64,000 bases of DNA from Olavius algarvensis associated proteobacterium Delta 3. GTDB lineage: Bacteria > Desulfobacterota > Desulfobacteria > Desulfobacterales > CAFBRK01. Made by a program: the position numbers and the translations under genes. Below are positions 49,874 to 57,710 of the stretch, piece by piece. The number at the start of each line of letters is the position of its first letter. The first letter of the stretch is position 1. The stretch is from contig CAFBRK010000330.1 in the NCBI GenBank assembly GCA_903231505.1, positions 1-64,000 on the forward strand. The letters run 5' to 3'. The notes beneath the pieces are model-generated. The model was not told where the DNA came from. It made no database searches and worked only from the letters and a program-made list of their open reading frames with translations.

Positions 49874-50740
49874 TCAGGAAAGGCAGGATGCAACCCCTTC
49901 GATCAAGCGGCCGACGCTGTCCTCGGCCGCTTCATAATCGGTCCTTGTCTCGAATTCGGACCCCATGGCCTGAAGAATGGCATCGTAAACCGAAGGCGGC
50001 ATTCCGATATCGGCATAATTGACCCGTGGTCTGGGATAGAGATGATCGTTGAAGAAATAATTGGCTGGAGCCGGGCAGCCGGCCGGGCGAAACGGCCAAT
50101 CAATCTTTAGAGAGAAGAAATTTGCCACGAGGGTGCGGCAGCGCCGACTGGCCAGAACGGCCTCCGGCGAAACGGGCCTCCCTGCGGCAGATTCCACACT
50201 CTGAAAGAAGGCTGTCATCAGGTCCGTTTCGGTAATGACCAGGCCATAGGTGTACCAGTCCGGCGCAGCGCTCCGGATGATCTGCTTATAGGGTTCCGGG
50301 AGCTGCCTGCAGGAAGGGCAGAAATATGTCCGGCAGGCCATACCGCCGTAATAGCTGAGACCTCTGAAATCAATACCCTTATTTTCCTCCCCCAGGGGAT
50401 GCAACAGGCAACCCACGCGGGTCCGCCGGGTCCCGATCATGCCGATAAACGGGCAGTGGTGGAATTCCAAGTAGGGTCGATCCTGGGTTTCTTCCGCTTC
50501 CACGACGGCTTTAAATTCCAGGATTGCCGCTGTCGTGCGGGGGACGTGGGTAAACCTTTCCGTTCGGTGCTGAAGCATCGCCAGGAGTGTTTCCCGACGG
50601 ATATCCACTGCATTGTATAACCCGCAGCACGCCGCGCAGGAAATGTGTTCGTGGACCTGACACAGGTACGTGCCCCCCGGGATATCGGTTCCCAGTTCAC
50701 TCTGAAAGCGTGTACTCCCGGATGCGAACACGGTGGTCAT
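49874..50740 (-). CDS. cysteine-rich protein of unknown function
   Basis: The 288-residue protein has a CAACCGLYN motif near residue 35, and further cysteines at HHCPFIGMIGTRRTRVGCLLHP and MACRTYFCPSCRQLPE. The pattern resembles the YkgJ cysteine-cluster proteins but with more sites, suggesting an Fe-S cluster or zinc. The ATG overlaps the stop of the upstream sugar-isomerase-like gene (ATGA), so it is part of a coupled operon 51991 to 49874. No exact family is known to me. The second half contains WYTYGLVITETDLMTAFFQSVES, which looks globular. Cytoplasmic. Confidence 0.72.
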   Translation of the reverse strand: MTTVFASGSTRFQSELGTDIPGGTYLCQVHEHISCAACCGLYNAVDIRRETLLAMLQHRTERFTHVPRTTAAILEFKAVVEAEETQDRPYLEFHHCPFIGMIGTRRTRVGCLLHPLGEENKGIDFRGLSYYGGMACRTYFCPSCRQLPEPYKQIIRSAAPDWYTYGLVITETDLMTAFFQSVESAAGRPVSPEAVLASRRCRTLVANFFSLKIDWPFRPAGCPAPANYFFNDHLYPRPRVNYADIGMPPSVYDAILQAMGSEFETRTDYEAAEDSVGRLIEGVASCLS

Positions 50741-51549
50741 CGATATACGCTCCGAACTTCTCCAATAAGAGACGCCAGACGATCGCGGCTGCGTTTCAAT
50801 GCGCGCCGGTCTTCGGTAAACACCTCCAGGGTGACCGTACCATCATAGCCCGCCTCCAGGAGCGCAGAAACGACTTTTGCAAAATCGATCCGGCCGCTGC
50901 CGATGGGAAGATGATCGTCTCGCCGGCCATGGTTATCGCTGACATGAAGGTGTCCGAGGCGATCTCCAAAGAGACGGACGAATTGCAGAATTCTCCGGAT
51001 CCCGGGAGCGTCGATATTCCCATGGCCGGTATCCAGCGTGAGCTTTAAATCGGGATGTCTGGCAAACCAGGTCTCGAATTCGGAAGGATCGTATCCGATG
51101 TGATATTTCGGAAACATGTTCTCCAGACATAACGGAAGATTCAGCCGCCGGGACGCTTCAACAAGCGCTGCCAGGCTTTCGTCCGCATTGGACCGGACCT
51201 CCTGGAGCACCAGGGATCCCAATCCACTGACAATACTGGGATGCAGCACCGCTTTCTCCGCTCCCAGATCTGCCGCAGTTTCCATGGACTGCATCATTTC
51301 CCGAAGGGACGCCTGCCGGATGCCCTCGGCAAGATCCGCCGTGTACACAAAGGTGGGCAGATGGCACACCAGCCCCATGGCATATCGATCCAGGGCCGCT
51401 ACAATGGCCTGCCTGTGTTCCTGCAATTTCCGGTAATGCCCCTCCGGGGCATCCATGGCAATCTCGATGTAATCGAACCCGAGATGGGCAAAGTCCTCGA
51501 GTTCCGATAGAACCGGGAGGATCGGAAAATTCATGGCACCATATCGCAT
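50737..51549 (-). CDS. sugar phosphate isomerase/epimerase (AP endonuclease 2 fold)
   Basis: The 270-residue TIM barrel has the xylose isomerase-like metal-binding signature: FDYIEIAMDAP, VCHLPTFVYTADLAE, LCLENMFP, TLDTGHGN and LGHLHVSDNHGRRDDHLPIGSGRIDF, read in pieces. The metal-ligand Glu/His/Asp residues are all present. Substrate unknown: hexulose or inosose-type epimerases and DNA end-processing enzymes share the fold. One-base overlap (TGATG) couples it to the gene upstream, and ATGA couples it to the Cys-rich gene downstream. Confidence 0.88.
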   Translation of the reverse strand: MRYGAMNFPILPVLSELEDFAHLGFDYIEIAMDAPEGHYRKLQEHRQAIVAALDRYAMGLVCHLPTFVYTADLAEGIRQASLREMMQSMETAADLGAEKAVLHPSIVSGLGSLVLQEVRSNADESLAALVEASRRLNLPLCLENMFPKYHIGYDPSEFETWFARHPDLKLTLDTGHGNIDAPGIRRILQFVRLFGDRLGHLHVSDNHGRRDDHLPIGSGRIDFAKVVSALLEAGYDGTVTLEVFTEDRRALKRSRDRLASLIGEVRSVYR

Positions 51550-51797
51550 CAGGCGTCATCCTCCCCGGTTTCGAGAATCGACAGTCGCCAGACCGGATCA
51601 CTGTAACTCTCCTGAAGCCGCTTGGTGGCCTCCGGGGGCGTCGGTGCCCGCCAGGGGAGCGTAAAATGCCCGCCAGCCACCCCGGCGACCGCGTATGTCC
51701 ACCCGTCGGCCTCCTGTGTCAAGGTCAGTTCCACGGTGCCGGGTGTCGACTTTGCCTGAATGGCGACATTTGCCTTTGTGATTATCATCCGTGCCAT
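51549..51797 (-). CDS. small hypothetical protein in the isomerase operon
   Basis: The 82-residue protein starts at ATG 51797 (MARMIITKANVAIQ) after GGAGA and has an IQAKSTPGTVELTLTQEADGWTYAVAGVAGGHFTLPWR beta-rich core. Its TGA overlaps by one base the ATG of the sugar isomerase-like gene. No homologue family is recognised. Cytoplasmic, likely co-translated with the next two genes. Confidence 0.7.
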   Translation of the reverse strand: MARMIITKANVAIQAKSTPGTVELTLTQEADGWTYAVAGVAGGHFTLPWRAPTPPEATKRLQESYSDPVWRLSILETGEDDA

Positions 51798-51805
51798 ATC
51801 TCCGA

Positions 51806-51991
51806 CTACGCAAACCACACCGTCTGCCCCAAAAGCGATCCGTAGACCTCAATCGAGAGCGTTGGGACGCCGTTTTCCCGATCACCGGGCACCGGCACCA
51901 TTGGGACCACCGCCCTTGTCTTGACATCGTCCAGTCGATACCATAGAAGGGAACCATTTGGCCACCCGAATCTAAATGGCACTATTTCCAA
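51806..51991 (-). CDS. possible first small gene of the operon
   Basis: The frame encodes at most 61 residues from TTG 51991 or GTG 51982 and reads FRFGWPNGSLLWYRLDDVKT, then VPMVPVPGDRENGVPTLSI. The codon usage matches the neighbours and the stop lies nine bases before the ATG of the 51797 gene. No ribosome binding site is convincing and no family is recognised. It could be a truncated piece of a longer lost gene. Confidence 0.38.
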   Translation of the reverse strand: MEIVPFRFGWPNGSLLWYRLDDVKTRAVVPMVPVPGDRENGVPTLSIEVYGSLLGQTVWFA

Positions 51992-52315
51992 GGATTTAAA
52001 GTGCTTGTCAAGCTTCTGGCTGGACGACCGTATTTAAAAAAAGGATCATATCCCGATTAGTTGTAGTTTTTGATGGCAAAGTGCTGTTTTCCGCTCTTGC
52101 GACGATGTGAACATAGAGGTTTCAAGGGGTCATCCTTCGCCGCATCAAAGCCGGTGACCTCGATATGGTAAAAAGAGACCCAGCTGAGATCGAAGGAATG
52201 CAGAAAGCATTCATTAAATCGTTAGAAAACAAAACCTTGAATCCTTGACCCCTTGAATCCTTGGACCCTCTTCTCCAACTGATTCGGAGAAGAACCGAAA
52301 AAAAGGAACCCGCCG
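51992..52315. repeat. gene-free stretch with CCTTGAATCC words
   Basis: No gene is visible. CCTTGAATCCTTGACC and CCTTGAATCCTTGGACC are repeated between 52234 and 52268, like the words near 10.72 and 39.25 kb. The HD gene follows after AAAAAAAGGAACC. Confidence 0.45.
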
Positions 52316-52900
52316 ATGACCACCAACGTACCGACCCGCGAAGATGCATGGAACCTGCCGAATGCGTACAACAAGAGTGACAGTCTCATTAAACATGCCC
52401 TGGCCGTGGAAGGTGTCATGCGTTATTTCGCCAGGAAACGGGGCGAAGATGAGGATAAATGGGGTGTCGTCGGGCTGGTCCATGATTTGGACTACGAGCA
52501 GTACCCGGAACAGCATTGCCGGAAGACCGAAGAAATTCTGGTCGAGAACAACTGGCCGGAGGAATATGTCCGGGCTGTCGTCAGTCACGGCTATGGCATC
52601 TGCACGGATGTGGCACCGAACACCGAAATGGAGAAGGTGCTCTATGCCATCGACGAATTGACCGGCCTGGTTGTCACCACCGCTCTGGTCCGGCCGTCGA
52701 AAAGTGTTATGGACCTGAAAGCCAAATCCGTAAAAAAGAAGTGGAAGGACAAACGGTTTGCTGCCGGCGTCGACCGGTCGATCATTCAAAATGGCTGTCA
52801 GATGCTCGGTATGGAGCTGTCCGATTTAATCACCGACACGATCCTGGGCATGCGGGAAGTTGCCGATGCCATCGGTCTGAAGGGAATATCGCGGGAATAA
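52316..52900 (+). CDS. HD-domain phosphohydrolase
   Basis: The 194-residue cytoplasmic protein is an HD-type metal-dependent phosphohydrolase: H27 (IKHALAVEGVMRYFAR), H56-D57 (LVHDLDYEQYP) and D113 (AIDELTGLV) are the metal ligands, with HCRKTEEIL and VSHGYGIC between them. Homologues act on nucleotides or unknown phosphomonoesters. ATG 52316 follows AAGGAA. It is probably monocistronic; a palindromic repeat follows it. Confidence 0.9.
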   Translation: MTTNVPTREDAWNLPNAYNKSDSLIKHALAVEGVMRYFARKRGEDEDKWGVVGLVHDLDYEQYPEQHCRKTEEILVENNWPEEYVRAVVSHGYGICTDVAPNTEMEKVLYAIDELTGLVVTTALVRPSKSVMDLKAKSVKKKWKDKRFAAGVDRSIIQNGCQMLGMELSDLITDTILGMREVADAIGLKGISRE

Positions 52901-52930
52901 CGGCGATCCAGATCCGTTTCCGCCCCATGC

Positions 52931-52970
52931 GCGATACCGTCGCGTTATGTCATATCGTTGCACGACTATA
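52931..52970 (+). repeat. degenerate copy of the palindromic start-proximal element
   Basis: GCGATACCGTCGCGTTATGT is followed by CATATCGT/ACGACTATAG, related to the 25819-25862 copy. It ends 17 bases before the next ATG (52987). Confidence 0.5.
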
Positions 52971-52986
52971 GGTTTCGGTTGCTCGT

Positions 52987-53851
52987 GTGCCTCACAATCC
53001 AGCCACAAACGAACTGGACACCATGTTGGTGTTGCTTCCCGGGTCCCGGGTGACACCCCGGAGCATCGAGCTCATCACCGAACTTACCATTTTCGACGCC
53101 TACATGGCCCGTACCCGATTGTGCACGCGGCTGCCCATCGTGCTCGGCCCCTGCCGCCGCGCCGATCTGAACCAAGGCACCGGAGATCGTCTGGAGCGTG
53201 AGGGTATCCGTTTCGTCGGTGTGTCCAAAGAGTTTCTTGACCAGCCCATCCAGCCCATGTCCGTCACATCATGCCAGGTGGCGTCCGAATTCATAGTGGT
53301 TGCAGATGCCGACGGTGATGAGCGTGTGTTGCCGGTCACGCAACCCATCCTTCTGCTCGAAGGCCGCTACGACATCGAGATCCCCCGTCGGATGTCCCCC
53401 CGGCGCACAGCGTCGGACCGTCTGATGGCGGCGGTGCTCAACCCGGTACCGTCTTGCATCTCTGGAAACGGGATTGCGCCAGGTTCTCCTGATTTACCCG
53501 CGAGGCGATGACCACCCTGCCGAGTTGATCGACAGCCGCATGGACTATGCTGTCCTGGGGAGCGAAAAAGCCCTGACCACACCAGAAAATTTCAGAAAAT
53601 TGCTCGATCTGCTGTCGGACGCATTCGGCAGCCCTATTGTTCGGGAAATGATCTCGCACCGCAACGCCATCGAACAGATCACCGAATATGAGACAGATAA
53701 AGATTCGGCAGCCGGACGCAGACCATCCAAGAAGAAGCAGAGACGGCGCCGCTCGAACCAATCTGCCATCCGCTTTATGTCCCGTCTGTTGTATTGTCGG
53801 TGGATGCGGGAGAACGGATGGACGGGCCGCGTGTTTCCGGACCGGACATGA
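52987..53851 (+). pseudogene. frameshifted gene of unknown function
   Basis: The first frame (ATG 52987, TMLVLLPGSRVTPRSIELI, FVGVSKEFLDQPIQPMSVTS ... RTASDRLMAAVL) runs to about 53440 and the second frame continues as RYRLASLETGLRQVLLIYPR, LIDSRMDYAVLGSEKALTTP, ending with a basic tail (GRRPSKKKQRRRR). Both segments have protein-like composition and neighbouring codon use, so one ~285-residue gene seems to have suffered a one-base shift near 53440-53460. Its function is not recognised. Sequencing error cannot be excluded. Downstream is an AT-rich region. Confidence 0.6.
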
Positions 53852-54398
53852 TACATTGGGTTATCTTGCCCTTATGAAGAAAAGCCGAGAGGGGTGCATT
53901 GCCATAAATGATATGCGAATCTCAGACGTGAGTGGATAAGTGCGTCTAGTGGCAAGCTGTCCTCACCCATATCGGCCCATTCTTTCATGGTTTACGTCAT
54001 TAGGGCGAAAGACCCACGCACCTCTCTCTCCGCTTCGAGTCAAAGACATACTATGATGCCATAAGAATATTGTCCTACTGTTTTACTAAAAAACCTCAGT
54101 TTGAGTGTTAATGAATACTGTGAAAAACTTTTCATAATATTGGAGATTATTCTCTTACCTCCTTTTTTTACCTGCCCAATTTAATTCGTAAACAATTGTT
54201 ATTATACAAAATTTTTTATCAGTTGACCATCTATGAATTTGCATGGTTTTTGCAACTAACTTGGAAAACCTATTATAAACCACCGATCTATAAATTATAA
54301 AATCTCAAAGACATCGTATAGCGACCTATTAAAATTTCGGCATATGTACCTATGCACATATATTCATAAACTATTTTTTTTGTAAGAAAGGAGGTAAA
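53852..54398. other. AT-rich gene-free region
   Basis: About 550 bases with clearly lower GC content than the surroundings from about 54030 on. No ORF is convincing. No sigma-54 GG-N10-GC promoter, as found before some PEP-CTERM genes, was seen. The AT richness extends into the PEP-CTERM gene and suggests horizontal acquisition. Confidence 0.5.
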
Positions 54399-55064
54399 AT
54401 GAGGAGGTTTTTACTTTTTTCGAGCATTTTTATTTTCATCTTTGGAATTTCGGTAGCAGGTTCTCATGCAACCCCGATTGACCTTGTGGTGAATGGGGAG
54501 TTCGAAATTCCGGGAGTTAACCCCAACTCTTGGGCTCCCCTTCCTAATAGTGCGGTCCCCGGGTGGTCTAATTCCTCGGGGAGAATTGAGATTTGGGGAT
54601 CAAACTTTACCGCCGGCGTTCCACTCAATCCACTCGGGAGCGATGGTCTTGCACATGGGCAGCATCATGAAGTTAGCTTTAATTCAACAAGCAATTACAC
54701 AACCCAAGGATTGTCTATTCTATCAGATGGCTTCGTTGATTTTAGTTTTGATGCGTGGGGAAGGTACGCCAACGGAATCGCTTATTCTTTAACAGGTTCC
54801 AGTTCTGGTGTTTTGGCCAGCGGTGATCAGGCATTATCTGGTCCTAATTGGACCCCCATTTTGTGGGAAGGGCTTTCAGTACAAGAAGGTGAAACCTTAA
54901 CATTGTATTTCGAATCTATTGGTGGTGGAAGCTCAGGCGCTCATATTGACCAAGTTTCATTGTTATATACGCCCAACCCTATACCTGAGCCTGCAACGAT
55001 GCTCCTAGTCGGCGCCGGATTGGTTGGTATTGCCGGAGCACGAAGAAAATGGAAAAAGAAATAG
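54399..55064 (+). CDS. PEP-CTERM sorting-signal protein
   Basis: The 221-residue exported protein has an N-terminal signal peptide (FLLFSSIFIFIFGISVAGSHA) and the C-terminal PEP-CTERM tripartite signal: IPEPATM, a hydrophobic span (LLVGAGLVGIAG) and a basic tail (ARRKWKKK), from about residue 193. The mature part begins IDLVVNGEFEIPG and looks like a beta-sandwich (carbohydrate-binding DUF642-like opening NGEFE). PEP-CTERM proteins are processed by exosortase and often reach the exopolysaccharide matrix. The ribosome binding site AAAGGAGG is perfect. The gene is AT-rich relative to the window and no exosortase lies nearby. Confidence 0.92.
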   Translation: MRRFLLFSSIFIFIFGISVAGSHATPIDLVVNGEFEIPGVNPNSWAPLPNSAVPGWSNSSGRIEIWGSNFTAGVPLNPLGSDGLAHGQHHEVSFNSTSNYTTQGLSILSDGFVDFSFDAWGRYANGIAYSLTGSSSGVLASGDQALSGPNWTPILWEGLSVQEGETLTLYFESIGGGSSGAHIDQVSLLYTPNPIPEPATMLLVGAGLVGIAGARRKWKKK

Positions 55065-55085
55065 CGCCAGCATGATCAGAAGGGG

Positions 55086-55117
55086 AAAAAGGCAGAATTT
55101 TTGGATTCTGTCTTTTT
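55086..55117 (+). terminator. intrinsic terminator of the PEP-CTERM gene
   Basis: AAAAAGGCAGAAT (55086-55098) pairs with ATTCTGTCTTTTT (55105-55117) around a six-base loop, ending in five T. It follows the stop codon at 55064 by 21 bases. Confidence 0.88.
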
Positions 55118-55313
55118 AGAAAGTGCAGATATCGGCTATCTTCGTTCACTATCGAAAATCTGAAATGGGGCGCGGAATATCAGAACTTTTCCGCGCCTTG
55201 TTCATTTCGCTCCCGGCGCCTGCCGAATGTTGCGACCGCACGGATTCCTGTAAAATAAACCCGTTAATCACTGGCCCCGCTTCGGCAACCAAATGGGAGT
55301 CGTATCAAAACAA

Positions 55314-55344
55314 TTGACATCCGCACTGCGGTCAAATTATAGTC
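55314..55344 (+). promoter_or_regulatory. candidate promoter of the CO dehydrogenase cluster
   Basis: TTGACA (55314-55319) lies 17-18 bases before TTATAG/TATAGT (55337-55343), a near-consensus sigma-70 pair. It would place the transcription start about 310 bases before the first gene (55663). The leader contains a small GGGGA/TCCCT hairpin near 55430 and a MITE-like fragment at 55489-55633. Confidence 0.5.
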
Positions 55345-55488
55345 AAGCAAGCCACGAAGATTTTCCGTAACGCAGGACTTCCAATGGGTGAAGTTCTTCG
55401 CATAAGCTTTGACACAGGCTCCTTGAGGGGATTTGTCCCTTTAGGGAGTTTTGTTTTTTAGGTAAACGCGGTATCCACCGAGCATCGA

Positions 55489-55633
55489 TTTCGACTTCGT
55501 AGAAGGCCGTCCGGTTTCGATCCAGATTCCGATAACGACCCCGATGCCGAACAAGCTCAGGTCCCATCGAAAGGTTATTATTTCGATAGAAATACTCTAT
55601 GTTCAAACGGAACACAGTCACAACGATTCCTAC
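55489..55633 (+). repeat. degenerate MITE-like fragment upstream of the CO dehydrogenase cluster
   Basis: TTCGACTTCGTAGAAGGCCG, GATTCCGATAACGA and ATAGAAATACTCTATGTTCA followed by AACGGAACAC are shared with degenerate copies near 13.3, 18.7, 28.5 and 49.7 kb. It ends about 30 bases before the first gene. Confidence 0.5.
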
Positions 55634-55662
55634 AGCAGATAGGTCGGCTTCAGGAGGCCACC

Positions 55663-56892
55663 ATGGCGTATGTCATTATCGGTAACGGTGTTGCGGGCGT
55701 CAGCGCAGCGGAATCGATCCGTCAGTTGGACCGGGACGGCCGCATCGTCATGATCGGAGACGAAACGGAAATCCCCTACTGTCGGCCCATGATCAGCCTT
55801 GTGCTGGAAGGTGCCATACCGGCAGACAGGCTAACGATGCGAGCGGATAATTTTTACGAAACGATGGGCATCGAGCCGGTGTTGGGTCGTCGTGTCGATG
55901 CCATCGACGTGGCACAAAAAACCGTCCGTGTCGGAGGGGATACGGAAATCCCCTATACAAAGCTTCTGATCGCCAGCGGAGCAGACCCACGGCCCATCAC
56001 GGCCGACGGCCTGAATCTGAAAAACATTTTCTTCATGCGGACCCAGGCACAGGTCCGTGATATGCTTCAGGTACTTCCAGATGCCCGTCGGGCACTGGTG
56101 CTCGGAGGAGGGCTGGTCGGGTTCAAGGCGGCATACGGCCTGCTTCGACGCGGCCTGAATGTCACCATGTTGATCCGATCCGGCTATCCCCTGTCCATGC
56201 AGGCGGATGAAACCGCCGGGGGGATCATTTTGCAGGAACTGCGCCGCAAGGGACTCGATGTCAAAGTGGGCACCGAAGCGGTCGCCTTCGGGGGCAATGG
56301 CGCGGTTCGCGAGGCGCACCTTTTCGACGGAGATCGGACTCCCTGTGATATGGTCGTCATCGGCAAGGGCGTGCTGCCGGCGTTGTCGTTTGTTCCGAGA
56401 GAGCGCATCGAGATCGATCTGGGGATCGTGATCGACCGCCATATGCGGACGTCCGCCGAGGATGTGTATGCGGCCGGAGACGTCGCCGAGGGTGTGGATG
56501 TCGCCCGGAAAACCAGATGGGTGAACGCGATCTGGCCCGAGGCGGTGACCCAGGGTCGACTTGCCGGAATAAACATGGCCGGTCGGCCGGTTTCCGGAGA
56601 GGGAAGCTTGGGGCGAAATGTCATCCGCATTTTCGACCTGGACATCCTCACCGGCGGGGTGGTAACGCCGCCGGACAATGACGGGTATGACGTGTTTCAA
56701 ACCTTTGACGGGTCGCGAAACACCTACCGAAAGCTGGTCTTCCAGGGGGACCGTCTTGTCGGAGTGGTTCTGGTCAATGATATCGAGCAGGGCGGCGTAT
56801 TCCTCTCGGTGATGTCCAGTAAAACGCCGGTCACAGCTTCAAGAGAAGGCCTGCTCTCTCGAAAGTTCAACTATAAGCAGCTGCTCAAATAG
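55663..56892 (+). CDS. FAD/NAD(P)-dependent oxidoreductase of the CO dehydrogenase cluster
   Basis: The 409-residue protein is a two-dinucleotide-binding flavoprotein related to NADH oxidase and rubredoxin reductase: GNGVAGVSAAESIRQLD near the N-terminus (FAD), LVLGGGLVGFKAAYGLLRRG around 145 (NAD(P)), and DVYAAGDVAEG near 267 (FAD). No redox-active Cys pair is obvious. Flavoproteins of this type beside cooF and cooS are thought to pass CO-derived electrons to NAD(P)+. Start ATG 55663 after AGGAGG. It is followed 147 bases later by the CooF-like gene. Confidence 0.92.
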   Translation: MAYVIIGNGVAGVSAAESIRQLDRDGRIVMIGDETEIPYCRPMISLVLEGAIPADRLTMRADNFYETMGIEPVLGRRVDAIDVAQKTVRVGGDTEIPYTKLLIASGADPRPITADGLNLKNIFFMRTQAQVRDMLQVLPDARRALVLGGGLVGFKAAYGLLRRGLNVTMLIRSGYPLSMQADETAGGIILQELRRKGLDVKVGTEAVAFGGNGAVREAHLFDGDRTPCDMVVIGKGVLPALSFVPRERIEIDLGIVIDRHMRTSAEDVYAAGDVAEGVDVARKTRWVNAIWPEAVTQGRLAGINMAGRPVSGEGSLGRNVIRIFDLDILTGGVVTPPDNDGYDVFQTFDGSRNTYRKLVFQGDRLVGVVLVNDIEQGGVFLSVMSSKTPVTASREGLLSRKFNYKQLLK

Positions 56893-57039
56893 AATCTATC
56901 TCAAAAACGCGTCTGGGAACCGATTGCGGAGTTGCGGGTCGACGGGCATGGGTGTGGGGCCCTGATCCACCTACTTGAGACAAATTCCAATCTGAGCGCC
57001 CTTGACGTCGTTTGAGAATATGGTGAAAAAGGAGGTCCT

Positions 57040-57639
57040 ATGAAAGAAGTGGTGGTTCATCCTGAGCGTTGCGTGGGGTGCATGCAGTGCATGATCGCAT
57101 GTGCCACGGCCCACTCAAAGGCGAAATCGCTGTTCGCCGCGACGCTGGAGTCCCCCCTGCCAAAACCGCGGGTGCATGTGGGGGTCGGGCAGTATGATGA
57201 GGGATTTCCGAATCGATGCCGGCATTGCGATCCGGCGCCATGCCTGCTGGCGTGCCTACCGGGAGCGATTTCCAGAGACCTGTCGACCAACACGGTGCTG
57301 ATCGATCCGGACCGGTGTATCAACTGCGCCACCTGTGCCATGGTCTGCCCCTTCGGCGTGCTGCGGTACCACGAGGAGGGTAGCGCCCCGCCGGGCAAAA
57401 CAGTGGCCGTGAAATGCGACAACTGCATCGGACGACAGGAGGCGGGACTGGCGCCGGCGTGCGTGGAAGTCTGCAAATCCGGAGCTCTGACATTTGAAGA
57501 ACTGTCTGAGGCCATGCGGCGGAAGACCAACGAGATATCCCGCACGGTTTCGGTGGCTGCAGAGCCTCAGGACCTCTCGCCGGGGTTCTCTCTGCTGAAT
57601 ACCATGAAAAAGTCTCTGATCCAGGTGCGGACAGGTTGA
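57040..57639 (+). CDS. cooF: CooF-like 4Fe-4S ferredoxin
   Basis: The 199-residue protein has cysteine clusters for about four 4Fe-4S centres: CVGCMQCMIAC near residue 11, CRHCDPAPCLLAC near 60, CINCATCAMVCPFG near 93 and CDNCIGRQEAGLAPACVEVC near 127. This is the plan of the CooF/HycB/DmsB electron-transfer family. It accepts electrons from CooS and hands them to the flavoprotein or another partner. ATG 57040 follows AAAGGAGG. The stop lies 71 bases before the cooS start, with the same orientation. Confidence 0.94.
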   Translation: MKEVVVHPERCVGCMQCMIACATAHSKAKSLFAATLESPLPKPRVHVGVGQYDEGFPNRCRHCDPAPCLLACLPGAISRDLSTNTVLIDPDRCINCATCAMVCPFGVLRYHEEGSAPPGKTVAVKCDNCIGRQEAGLAPACVEVCKSGALTFEELSEAMRRKTNEISRTVSVAAEPQDLSPGFSLLNTMKKSLIQVRTG

Positions 57640-57710
57640 CTTTCCGGCCCTGGACGTCTTTGCTCAGGACTTCAATTAAAACCGTCAACGTCATGATGGG
57701 GGTAAACGAT

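Noticed and set aside
54180..54398. Sigma-54 promoter before the PEP-CTERM gene
   Set aside because: A TGGTTTTTGC stretch was examined, but GG and GC are not ten bases apart.
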